64,000 nt of DNA. It comes from Lewinellaceae bacterium (lineage in GTDB: Bacteria > Bacteroidota > Bacteroidia > Chitinophagales > Saprospiraceae). A model generated the notes under the pieces. The model did no database searches and was not told where the DNA came from. It saw only the letters and a program-made list of their open reading frames with translations. The translations under genes were made by a program, and so were the position numbers. Numbering within the stretch: position 1 is the first letter of the stretch; each line of letters begins with the position of its first letter. This document shows positions 26,808 through 33,706 of the stretch, piece after piece. The stretch is from positions 62,001 through 126,000 of the forward strand of contig JACJYP010000001.1 of assembly GCA_020636045.1 (NCBI GenBank). Reading direction: 5' to 3'.

Positions 26808-27005
26808 ATGAAAAATAAAGTCATGGCGCTGAGCGCCGCTGTCCTGCTGTCTGCAGGCATCGCATTCGCATTTGTCAAGCCGAACACGACGGCATGTGCC
26901 GCCTCATCCTCCTGCAGCGCTGCAACGGAAGCCTGTTGCGTGCCCTGCCCCATCGAGGACTGTCCGCTGCCCTGCTGTCCGGCCGACGCTTCCTGCGGGA
27001 AGTAA
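26808..27005 (+). CDS. Hypothetical Cys-rich exported small protein (second of pair)
   Basis: This protein of 65 residues is MKNKVMALSA at the start, with a clean signal peptide ending near FAFVKP or, more likely, just after AFA. The mature 40 residues hold ten Cys, including EACCVPCPIEDCPLPCC. It is too short for a domain call. It follows the first Cys-rich gene and is closed by a terminator, so the two form one transcript. The start is the only one compatible with a signal peptide; the in-frame extension to 26691 overlaps the upstream gene. Confidence 0.75.
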   Translation: MKNKVMALSAAVLLSAGIAFAFVKPNTTACAASSSCSAATEACCVPCPIEDCPLPCCPADASCGK

Positions 27006-27035
27006 TACCGGGCCGCATTGACGGCTAAAACGCAA

Positions 27036-27074
27036 GAAGGCGAGGGTCGTCATGACCTTCGCCTTCCTTTTTTA
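27036..27074 (+). terminator. Rho-independent terminator after the Cys-rich pair
   Basis: GAAGGCGAGGGTC pairs with GACCTTCGCCTTC (one G-T pair), with a five-base loop, then CTTTTTTT. It lies 30 bases after the stop codon. Confidence 0.88.
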
Positions 27075-27246
27075 ACGTGAGCTCCTCGTAAATCTAACGG
27101 GGGGTATTCATGTTAAAATAATACGCATTTTTAAGACGGGTTTGAACCTGAACGATAAAGTCTGATGATCCCGGCATCTTGCGAAACGGCACCTTTTAAG
27201 CCTGAAAAGGGCGCTGTCCCGCCGCTACGCCTCAAACGGAACTCGT

Positions 27247-27307
27247 TACACAAAGGACGTTTGTCTTGACAAGGAACCTTGTAACGACTACACAAAGGGC
27301 GTTTGTC
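27247..27307. repeat. Two 19-base direct repeats TACACAAAGGrCGTTTGTC
   Basis: The copies (27247-27265 and 27289-27307) differ at one base and are 42 bases apart; a palindrome ACAAGGAACCTTGT lies between them. The stretch 27075-27424 otherwise holds no credible gene; a minus-strand reading of 87 codons at 27131-27394 lacks coding character. Confidence 0.7.
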
Positions 27308-27424
27308 GCTACACATTACGCCTTTGCGCCTTTGTTTTGTGATCAGGTACAAATACCGTAGTGCTTTTCCCGTCTGTAAAGGTTTGATTTGCAATACCTG
27401 TACCCAAAATTCACGTTAAGTTCC

Positions 27425-28180
27425 TTACTGGTTCAGCCAGGCTTTGAAGTCGCGAGTACTCTCCGCGCTGACGATCACTTCACGCGGGTTGGCGGGTTTC
27501 AGATCGACCTTTACGCGGCTGCGCGACAAGGTGATGATATTTACAATGGCGTCGAAATGCACGATAAAACTGCGGTTGACGCGGTAAAAAACAGCCGGAT
27601 CGAGCATGTCTTCCAGATCGGAAAGTTTATACTCGACGATGAACCGGCTTCCGTCGTGTTTTACCAGATACACGTAGCGGTCTTCTCCCTCGAAATAGGC
27701 GATATCTTCCGTTTTCACGCTCATGATCTTCTCGCGCCGCGACACGAGGAAGCGCTGCTGGTAGTTTTGTCGGCCGGTCTCCTGGAAGGCCTGCAGCAAC
27801 TGCTGCACATTCATCTCCTGCGCCGGACGACGCGTCTGCCTGTATTTTTCAAGGCTCTGCGCGAGTTCTTCCTTATCGATGGGTTTGAGCAGATAATCGA
27901 TGCTGTTCACCTTGAACGCCCGCAGGGCATACTGGTCGTAGGCCGTGGTGAAGATCACGGGCGCGCTGACCGCCACCTGATCGAATATTTTGAAACTCAG
28001 GTCGTCGGCGAGGTGAATATCGAGAAAGATCAGGTCGGTCTGGTTCGACCGCAGCCAGGCGACGGTGTCGTGCACCGAATCCAGGCTTGCCTGTATCTCT
28101 ATGGCAGGGTCGATCTGTTGCAACAACTTGATCAGATTATCCCGGGCATGTTTTTCATCTTCAACAATAATGGCGCGCAT
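27425..28180 (-). CDS. LytTR-family response regulator
   Basis: This response regulator (251 residues from MRAIIVEDEKHARDN) has an N-terminal receiver domain with phospho-acceptor Asp54 (LIFLDIHLAD), the conserved Lys near residue 104, and a C-terminal LytTR DNA-binding domain (about 145-250; KIMSVKTEDIAYFEGEDRYVYL). It is downstream of the receiver-kinase gene, 145 bases away and on the same strand, so it is its likely cognate output. The two form a LytS/LytR-type pair. The start at 28180 keeps the receiver complete; an upstream extension of 23 residues is unlikely. Confidence 0.93.
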   Translation of the reverse strand: MRAIIVEDEKHARDNLIKLLQQIDPAIEIQASLDSVHDTVAWLRSNQTDLIFLDIHLADDLSFKIFDQVAVSAPVIFTTAYDQYALRAFKVNSIDYLLKPIDKEELAQSLEKYRQTRRPAQEMNVQQLLQAFQETGRQNYQQRFLVSRREKIMSVKTEDIAYFEGEDRYVYLVKHDGSRFIVEYKLSDLEDMLDPAVFYRVNRSFIVHFDAIVNIITLSRSRVKVDLKPANPREVIVSAESTRDFKAWLNQ

Positions 28181-28248
28181 ATCAACTGAATTGTGCTTGC
28201 GAAGCGCCGGAAATCCGGAAAGCGATCGTGTGTTCGTCATAAACGGCA

Positions 28249-28268
28249 TCAGGTTTATATGTACCTGA
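28249..28268. promoter_or_regulatory. Palindrome upstream of the LytTR gene
   Basis: TCAGGT, eight bases, ACCTGA lies 69 bases upstream of the LytTR start. Possible binding site for its own product; no evidence beyond symmetry. Confidence 0.3.
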
Positions 28269-28325
28269 CCCTTTTAGACGCGAAAAATGGGGTCTTTATC
28301 AACGATTTGCTTCCGAAATATACCG

Positions 28326-29336
28326 CTAACTTTCTTCGATCAGCGGCACACGGGCGATGAATTCGCCGCCGGTTTGCTCCAGTTCCACTTTTTTCGGGGT
28401 GATCAGTTCGTAGCGTGATTTGAGTATGGCCAGCCCGGTGCCGGTAGAGGCCACGTCCTTGCCGCGCAGCTGGAGCGTGTTGGCCACCGCCAGTTCGTCG
28501 CCGCGCTGCTCGATGCGGATGTACAGGGGCTGTTTTTCCGCGACGACGTTGTGTTTGATGGCGTTCTCCAGAAGGATTTGCAGGGTAAACGGCGGCAAAC
28601 AATAATGCTGCGGGTCATCGGCCGTGTCGATCTGCACGTGCAGGCTGTCGGAAAAACGCATTTTCTGCAAATAAAGATAAGAATGGGCGAATTCCAGCTC
28701 CTGTTCGAGCGTAATGATGGGCTGTTCGTGCAGTTCCAGCAGCCCCCGGTACAATTTGGAGAAGCGATTGGTGAATTCGACGGCCCGGACGGGGTCCTCG
28801 GGTATGAGCGCTGCGAGGATATTGAGGCTGTTGAATAAAAAATGGGGATTGATCTTGCTTTTCAGGAGTTCGAACTGGGTCATGATATTGGCCTTCTCCT
28901 GCCGCTCTGCCTTCAGTAGCAAGTCCATATTCTCCTCTACCAACCGCCGGTTCAGCAATTTCAAAGTATAGGATTCGAGGGCATTATCGAGAATGATCTT
29001 CAGCTCGCCGGGATCCCAGGGTTTTGCGGCGAAGTGGTAGATCTTGCCCTTATTGATGGCATCGATCACAGCCTGCAAGTCGCTGTATGCCGTCAGAATG
29101 ATCCGGATGATATCGGGAAAATGGCTGCGAATAGCCTCGAAGAGTTCCACGCCGGTCATGCCGGGCATGCGCTGATCGCTGATCACAAGATCGACGTGTT
29201 GTTCGCGGAGTATTTCCAGGGCCGTTTTGGCGTCGAGGGCCGTGCTTACCTGATAAAAACGCCTGAAATAACTCTTGAAAACCAGCAGGTTGTCCTCGTC
29301 GTCGTCGACATACAATATGTGATACTTGTTTTCCAC
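28326..29336 (-). CDS. Receiver domain fused to LytS-type histidine kinase
   Basis: The 336 residues begin with a response-regulator receiver (1-120; Asp54 in VISDQRMPGMTG, Lys105 in AAKPW). A short coiled-coil (about 125-155) leads to a His_kinase (PF06580) domain with the phospho-acceptor His165 in KINPHFLFNSL, and a HATPase part with LENAIKHN and GTGLAILKSRYEL. No transmembrane helix is present, so it is cytoplasmic. Such proteins are fed by another kinase rather than a membrane signal. It is upstream of the LytTR regulator on the same strand. I chose MENKYHILYVDDD as start. Confidence 0.92.
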   Translation of the reverse strand: MENKYHILYVDDDEDNLLVFKSYFRRFYQVSTALDAKTALEILREQHVDLVISDQRMPGMTGVELFEAIRSHFPDIIRIILTAYSDLQAVIDAINKGKIYHFAAKPWDPGELKIILDNALESYTLKLLNRRLVEENMDLLLKAERQEKANIMTQFELLKSKINPHFLFNSLNILAALIPEDPVRAVEFTNRFSKLYRGLLELHEQPIITLEQELEFAHSYLYLQKMRFSDSLHVQIDTADDPQHYCLPPFTLQILLENAIKHNVVAEKQPLYIRIEQRGDELAVANTLQLRGKDVASTGTGLAILKSRYELITPKKVELEQTGGEFIARVPLIEES

Positions 29337-29444
29337 ACATCGAAGGTAAAAGGATTCGCCAATTCACTACCTGATTTTCGGGGTTGACTGCAAGGAAGCA
29401 ACGCATTCACTGCTTTCCACTGGCATGGGCCGGGTCGGCAGGTA

Positions 29445-29452
29445 TACATTTG
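29445..29452 (+). promoter_or_regulatory. Putative promoter of the TonB-like gene, -7 box TACATTTG
   Basis: TACATTTG lies 30 bases before the start codon at 29483; no clear -33 box. Confidence 0.5.
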
Positions 29453-29482
29453 TTACATCAACCGAAACCAAATACCTGACCA

Positions 29483-29905
29483 ATGAAAACCGTGTTTTTG
29501 TTATTTGCTATGCTGCTCTCTCAAATGAACGCCCAAACGGCTCCGCCAGCCGATTCGACCGGAAGCCGGGAAGCCCGATACGCAGGAGGGCAGGAACAAA
29601 TGGATGTTTTTATCACCCGGAACCTGCAATATCCCCAATACGCGTTCAACCGCCACATAGAAGGCACTGTGACGATCCGCATCAGCCTCACTGCGGAAGG
29701 AACCGTGCTCCATGCAGCGGTGCAACGCGGGATCGACAGCGGATGCGACGAAGAAGCCCTGCGCCTGGTATACGCGATGCCCAACTGGATACCGGCAATG
29801 GAAGGCGACCGGCCGGTTGCGAGCGAAACCACGATCCGGATCGATTTTCGGATACATAAACAGCAGCCTCAAAAAAAAATGAAAACTTTTTGCCGGAGCC
29901 ATTGA
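29483..29905 (+). CDS. Small exported TonB C-terminal domain protein
   Basis: The 140-residue protein has a signal peptide (MKTVFLLFAMLLSQMNA) and a TonB-type C-terminal domain (about residues 35-125), with the characteristic YPQYAFNRHIEGTVTIRISL and ALRLVYAMPNWIPA segments. It lacks the N-terminal membrane anchor and proline-rich stretch of a true TonB, so a role as an energy transducer is doubtful; it may be a periplasmic domain protein. It is transcribed alone. Structured RNA-like sequence follows. Confidence 0.82.
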   Translation: MKTVFLLFAMLLSQMNAQTAPPADSTGSREARYAGGQEQMDVFITRNLQYPQYAFNRHIEGTVTIRISLTAEGTVLHAAVQRGIDSGCDEEALRLVYAMPNWIPAMEGDRPVASETTIRIDFRIHKQQPQKKMKTFCRSH

Positions 29906-29918
29906 GATGACGCATTCA

Positions 29919-29951
29919 TCTGACGACTATACCCCAAAACGCATCGTCAGA
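29919..29951. repeat. Inverted repeat after the TonB-like gene
   Basis: TCTGACGA (29919-29926) and TCGTCAGA (29944-29951) are perfectly complementary, 14 bases after the TonB-like stop. Extra GCAT/ATGC pairing flanks the arms with a bulge. No T-run follows, so it is not an obvious terminator. Confidence 0.6.
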
Positions 29952-29989
29952 GATGCATCTCCTTCAAAACCCGGCACCGAACACAACGG

Positions 29990-30260
29990 CGATCCGGTGT
30001 AATTGACTCCAAAAACTTTTTGAAAGCACCCGGCCGGGGTCGTGGAACCAAATGAAAGCATAGGACAACACGACAACACGTACCCCGGCTGAATTTTATA
30101 AAAACCGGGCCGGACGAAAACAAAAGATGACCGCAGTACTCGATGAAAAGGTTCAGCGGGTTTTTCGTCCGGCCAACGACAAGATAAATTGAATTTAAGC
30201 GGGATTAACAGAGCAAACACTGCTGTTCCGCCGCGCTGCAAGTAGCGCGGCGGTTTTTTT
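29990..30260 (+). ncRNA. Candidate structured non-coding RNA
   Basis: This 350-base gap has no credible gene beyond a 21-codon reading at 30127-30192. It contains several nested inverted repeats: GCCGGGGT / ACCCCGGC (30033-30089), a perfect 13-bp pair GGCCGGACGAAAA / TTTTCGTCCGGCC (30108-30120 and 30162-30174), and a strong terminator at its end. No match to 6S, SRP, tmRNA or RNase P RNA could be recognised by eye. Confidence 0.35.
30228..30260 (+). terminator. Rho-independent terminator
   Basis: CCGCCGCGCT pairs with AGCGCGGCGG (ten base pairs, six-base loop) and is followed by seven T residues on the plus strand, just before the convergent RNase HI stop codon. Confidence 0.92.
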
Positions 30261-30888
30261 ATTTCCGGCCGAAGTCTGCCGGAATTTCTCCCCACGATTC
30301 CGTTTCCCATTTGAGGACCGGATTGGTGATCTTGTTGCCGGCCAGCCATTGCTCCGCGCGGTCGATGAGTTCGAAAATGCGGTCGTTGCGGCCGGTGGCT
30401 TCGAGTTTGGTGTTGCATTTGCCTTTCCTCACCCATCCCTGTGCCGTTTTCGAATCGGAATAAATAGGCATGGCGGGATGTCCCTGCTGTTTGAGCGTGG
30501 CCAGGCCGTGCACGATCGCCAGAAATTCGCCGATATTGTTCGTGCCGTCGGGCAAAGGCCCAACGCGAAACAATTCCCGGCCGTCGGCAGTGTAGACGCC
30601 GCGGTACTCCATGTCACCCGGATTGCCGCTGCAGGCAGCGTCTACCGAGAGGCTTTCTTTAATGATCGCCGAGCGGGGTATGCGGCCCTGCGGGGCTGCC
30701 GCGGCAGCGTCTTTTTTTACAAAAGCCCAGTAATTGCCTTTAAACGCCTTTTCGGCTTCCGCCCGGCTTTCAAAACTCTTGTATTTCGCCTGGGCGTAGC
30801 CGTCTACCTGGCGCTTCGCAGCCTCCCAGCTACTGTAGATGCCGGGCGTATGCCCTTCCCAGACGACGTAATACTTTTGTTTTGCCAT
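30259..30888 (-). CDS. rnhA: Ribonuclease HI with N-terminal hybrid-binding domain
   Basis: RNase HI cleaves the RNA strand of RNA-DNA hybrids. The 209 residues carry a Cauli_VI/viroplasmin-like hybrid-binding domain (about 5-55; YYVVWEGHTPGIYSSWEAAK), a linker, and the RNase H fold with catalytic Asp83 (VDAACSGNPG), Glu121 (NNIGEFLAI), Asp145 (IYSDSKTA) and Asp205 near the C-terminus. The linker has a poly-Ala run. Its ATG overlaps the upstream stop codon by one base (TAATG), so translation is coupled to the DUF6265-barrel gene. Confidence 0.96.
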   Translation of the reverse strand: MAKQKYYVVWEGHTPGIYSSWEAAKRQVDGYAQAKYKSFESRAEAEKAFKGNYWAFVKKDAAAAAPQGRIPRSAIIKESLSVDAACSGNPGDMEYRGVYTADGRELFRVGPLPDGTNNIGEFLAIVHGLATLKQQGHPAMPIYSDSKTAQGWVRKGKCNTKLEATGRNDRIFELIDRAEQWLAGNKITNPVLKWETESWGEIPADFGRK

Positions 30889-32039
30889 TAAAGATCGAGC
30901 AGATTGAAGCTGTAGTACAGCGAGGCGCCGAGCAGTGAGATCCGGCCGTTGCCGAGCGCAGCGCTGTCGGTACCGCGGGTGTACAGGTTGTCGAGGTCCG
31001 AAAGGCCGATGTTGGCGCGGAGGCCGATTTTCCCGCCGATGTCTTTTTTCCCGAAATTCAGCTTGTACTGCAGGCCGCCGATCACACCGATATCCGTCTT
31101 TTTGAAATCGCTGTTGGCTTCGAAGAGTTTATTCTCCCCGCTCGGTTCGAGCGTGCCGTGCATGCGGCTGCCCATCAGAATACCGAAATATGGCCCCAGA
31201 ATCAGCGACAGGCGTCCTTCGCGTTTAAAATGAATTTCCGGGAGCGCTGCAAAATTCAGCCAGAAAGTGCTGTAGGTGCCGTCGCGGCGATACATGGTGA
31301 CGGTGGTGTCGCCGAAAACGTCGAAGGCAGACTTGGCATGCGCAAATTTGTTGACCAGACTGAGCTCGCAGTTTATATTGACCATGCCGCCGCGGCCGTT
31401 GAACACCACCTGTGCGCCCAGTTCCCAGCCCGGTTTCCAGCCGAATACGGGTTTGTCGTCGGGCGTAACCGATGGGAAATAGCCCGTACCGCGCAGGGTA
31501 TTTGCATTGATGCCTCCGCGCAGGCGAAACTCGACCGAACCGGCGGTAAACTCGCGTTCGTACACATACTCGCGCTTGATGTCGCGGTTGTTGCGCTTTC
31601 CTTCGAAGGTGACTTGCAGTTCGCGGTTGCCGAGCAGCAGGTAACGTATCCGCTGCGGGTCGGTGTATTCGGGATTTTCAAACACATAGCCTTCGTAATC
31701 GGCTTCCACGAGGCGGTAGGGGATCGGTTTGTTCTGGTTTTGTCCGCGCACGATGATGTAATAGTCGATCTGGTTGTTGCGCATTTCGATGCGCATGGTC
31801 TCGAGGGTCACTGAATCGCCGTTTTCGGGTTTTACGCGAAAATCGCGGCCGACCATAGTGCTGTCGTCGGCGATCTGCCAGGTTTCCAGGCGGTCGCCGC
31901 GGTCGGTGGGCATAAACCAGGTGCCGTCGAGCGCGCGCAATTCGCGGAAAATAACTTTTATATCATCGGGTTCTATCTGGGCATTGAGTCCGAAAGAGGT
32001 CAGTAAGAGAAGGATCGGGAGCAAAGAGCGTATTCGCAT
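30888..32039 (-). CDS. DUF6265-like domain fused to outer-membrane beta-barrel
   Basis: This 383-residue protein starts MRIRSLLPIL with a signal peptide ending near LNAQ. Residues about 35-160 match the DUF6265 pattern (ALDGTWFMPTDRGDRLETW, then YEGYVFENPEYTDPQRIRY). The rest is an alternating, aromatic-ended barrel of about eight to ten strands ending GASLYYSFNLLDL. The in-frame region upstream to 32213 has no signal. The combination looks like an outer-membrane protein with a periplasmic lipocalin-like head. Ligand unknown. It heads a two-gene unit with rnhA. Confidence 0.75.
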   Translation of the reverse strand: MRIRSLLPILLLLTSFGLNAQIEPDDIKVIFRELRALDGTWFMPTDRGDRLETWQIADDSTMVGRDFRVKPENGDSVTLETMRIEMRNNQIDYYIIVRGQNQNKPIPYRLVEADYEGYVFENPEYTDPQRIRYLLLGNRELQVTFEGKRNNRDIKREYVYEREFTAGSVEFRLRGGINANTLRGTGYFPSVTPDDKPVFGWKPGWELGAQVVFNGRGGMVNINCELSLVNKFAHAKSAFDVFGDTTVTMYRRDGTYSTFWLNFAALPEIHFKREGRLSLILGPYFGILMGSRMHGTLEPSGENKLFEANSDFKKTDIGVIGGLQYKLNFGKKDIGGKIGLRANIGLSDLDNLYTRGTDSAALGNGRISLLGASLYYSFNLLDL

Positions 32040-32125
32040 GGGTTTAGAAAATTTTTTGGCAAAAAAACGAGTAAGTTTCGGCTTTGCAGTGTTTCGGAGG
32101 GCTAAAGTCGTTGTCACACTTGAAG

Positions 32126-32133
32126 TATTTTTG
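32126..32133 (+). promoter_or_regulatory. Putative promoter of the ECF sigma operon, -7 box TATTTTTG
   Basis: TATTTTTG lies 120 bases before the sigma-factor start; no -33 TTG at 20 bases. An ECF operon may also use a promoter read by its own product, which I cannot recognise. Confidence 0.35.
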
Positions 32134-32252
32134 TTATTTTGGTGCAATGCACTGCATACGGTCGAAAAAATCACGACAAACAGAACTGTCTTTTCATGAC
32201 CGAATTTTGACACGACAAATGTTAAAATCCATGCAACCCTGCATGAAAAAGA

Positions 32253-32834
32253 ATGTCAATACAATCAAATAACGAAATGGACGCCACACAAACGCACCGC
32301 GACCTGATAGAGCGCTGCCGTGAAGGACGCCGTGATGCCCAGTTCGAATTGTACCGTCTCTATTCGAGGGCGATGTACAACACTGCATTGCGTATGGTGC
32401 AAAACCCCCATGATGCCGAAGACATTCTGCAGAGTATTTTTATCGAGGTTTTCGGCAAACTGGACACCTTCCGCTATGAGAGCAGCATCGGCGCCTGGAT
32501 CAAGCGTATTACGGTCAACAAATGCATCAACTTCCTGAAGAGCCGTCGCCTGAGTTTCTCGGAGCTGACGCCTTACAACGACAGGGCGGAAGAGCACGTA
32601 CATGACGGAGAGCCCGCATTCAACATCGAGCAGATCAACAAGGCTATCGCCGATCTGCCCGACGGGTACCGGGTCGTGTTCAACCTCTACGCCGTGGAAG
32701 GTTATGATCATGAGGAGATCGCCTACGTACTCGGCATTACTGAAGCGACTTCCAAATCGCAATACAGCCGGGCAAAGGCGAAACTGCGCGATGCGCTCGG
32801 CACAAACGGAAAATTTAAAAGGGACTCCGCCTGA
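32253..32834 (+). CDS. ECF-type RNA polymerase sigma-70 factor
   Basis: The protein (193 residues; the alternative start at 32277 gives 185) has the two sigma regions of the extracytoplasmic-function class. Region 2 is around residues 25-95 (YSRAMYNTALRMVQNPHDAED, core-binding and -10 contacts; FRYESSIGAWIKRITVNKC). Region 4 follows at 130-185 (ALPDGYRVVFNLY-like, GYDHEEIAYVLGITEATSKSQY). It leads a unit with a putative anti-sigma factor (73 bases on), an exported solenoid protein and, after a terminator, a TonB-dependent receptor, as in cell-surface signalling clusters. Confidence 0.94.
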   Translation: MSIQSNNEMDATQTHRDLIERCREGRRDAQFELYRLYSRAMYNTALRMVQNPHDAEDILQSIFIEVFGKLDTFRYESSIGAWIKRITVNKCINFLKSRRLSFSELTPYNDRAEEHVHDGEPAFNIEQINKAIADLPDGYRVVFNLYAVEGYDHEEIAYVLGITEATSKSQYSRAKAKLRDALGTNGKFKRDSA

Positions 32835-32907
32835 ATAAAACACAAAACACTTTTTTTAATCCATTCATAACTCCCTTAAACTACTCAAAAACTTTGATCA
32901 CCGAACA

Positions 32908-33696
32908 ATGAACAGATCAGATTCAATAGAGCAATTCATCCGGAACCATCGCGACGCCTTCGACGCCGCGGTCCCCGGCGCGCATTGCCTGCATGAGATC
33001 GGCAAAACCCTCGACCGCCTCCGGACGGCCGACGATCTGGAACGGGAACTGTTGTACAACCGTGTGTTGCTGGATACGGAAATGCCCTCTGCACAAGTGT
33101 GGAAAGGGGTAAAACAGCAGCTCGACCGGCATAACGCTCCTGATATGCTCGAACAGTTCATCCGCAACAACCGGGAAGCCCTTGACAGCGAAACGCCCGA
33201 CCTGAAGGTATGGTCGCAAGTGATAAAAAGCATACCCTTTGCCCCGAAACGAGGACTATTCGTAAGCTGGCGGCAAACCCTGGTAAGGGTTGCGGCCTCC
33301 CTGGCACTACTTTTGGCCGGTGTGGCCGGTGGTATCTGGTACGCACAATCCGACGAACCGCCGACCATGGCAATGAGCGAAGTGTCGAACGAATACGCCG
33401 AGCTGGAAACCTACTACAAGCGCGACATTGCCAGCAAGCGAAAAAAACTGGCTTCCTTTACCGGCAGCCAGCCGGCTGAAGTATACGAGGATATGGACCA
33501 ACTGGACGACGTGATGGAAGAATTGCAGCACGAACTCGCAGGTGTGCCTTCAGGCAATCGCGAACAGGTGGTGCGCGCAATGATCGAAAACTATAAAGCC
33601 AAAGCAGCCATTCTGGAAAGGGTACTCGATCGCCTGGGATCATCAAAAATGGAAACGAAAAACAGCGACAACAACGATGCTTTCAAAAATATTTGA
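32908..33696 (+). CDS. Putative anti-sigma factor with three 37-residue repeats and one membrane helix
   Basis: The 262-residue protein has an N-terminal cytoplasmic part (1-120), one transmembrane helix (about residues 120-143, TLVRVAASLALLLAGVAGG) and a C-terminal extracytoplasmic part. The N-terminal part contains three tandem units of exactly 37 residues: Glu8/45/82, Arg15/52/89, Asp19/56/93 and Pro23/60/97 are conserved; Leu28, Trp65 and Trp102 are the aligned hydrophobic residue. The pattern E..(I/L)..(N/H)R..(L/F)D...P....W resembles the N-terminal module found once in anti-sigma-like proteins that follow ECF sigma genes in Bacteroidota. It follows the sigma gene and overlaps the next gene by 20 bases if the earliest start of that gene is used. 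Role inferred from context. Confidence 0.8.
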   Translation: MNRSDSIEQFIRNHRDAFDAAVPGAHCLHEIGKTLDRLRTADDLERELLYNRVLLDTEMPSAQVWKGVKQQLDRHNAPDMLEQFIRNNREALDSETPDLKVWSQVIKSIPFAPKRGLFVSWRQTLVRVAASLALLLAGVAGGIWYAQSDEPPTMAMSEVSNEYAELETYYKRDIASKRKKLASFTGSQPAEVYEDMDQLDDVMEELQHELAGVPSGNREQVVRAMIENYKAKAAILERVLDRLGSSKMETKNSDNNDAFKNI

Positions 33697-33706
33697 TCTC
33701 TCAACC

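Noticed and set aside
27131..27394. 87-codon minus-strand ORF in the gap after the Cys-rich genes
   Set aside because: Composed of repeat-derived sequence (CSDKRPLC, CQDKRPLC), no start context, no homology; more likely a by-product of the direct repeats.
32166..32252. CATGCA-N4-TGCATG palindrome before the sigma-factor start
   Set aside because: Only six-base arms; expected often by chance.
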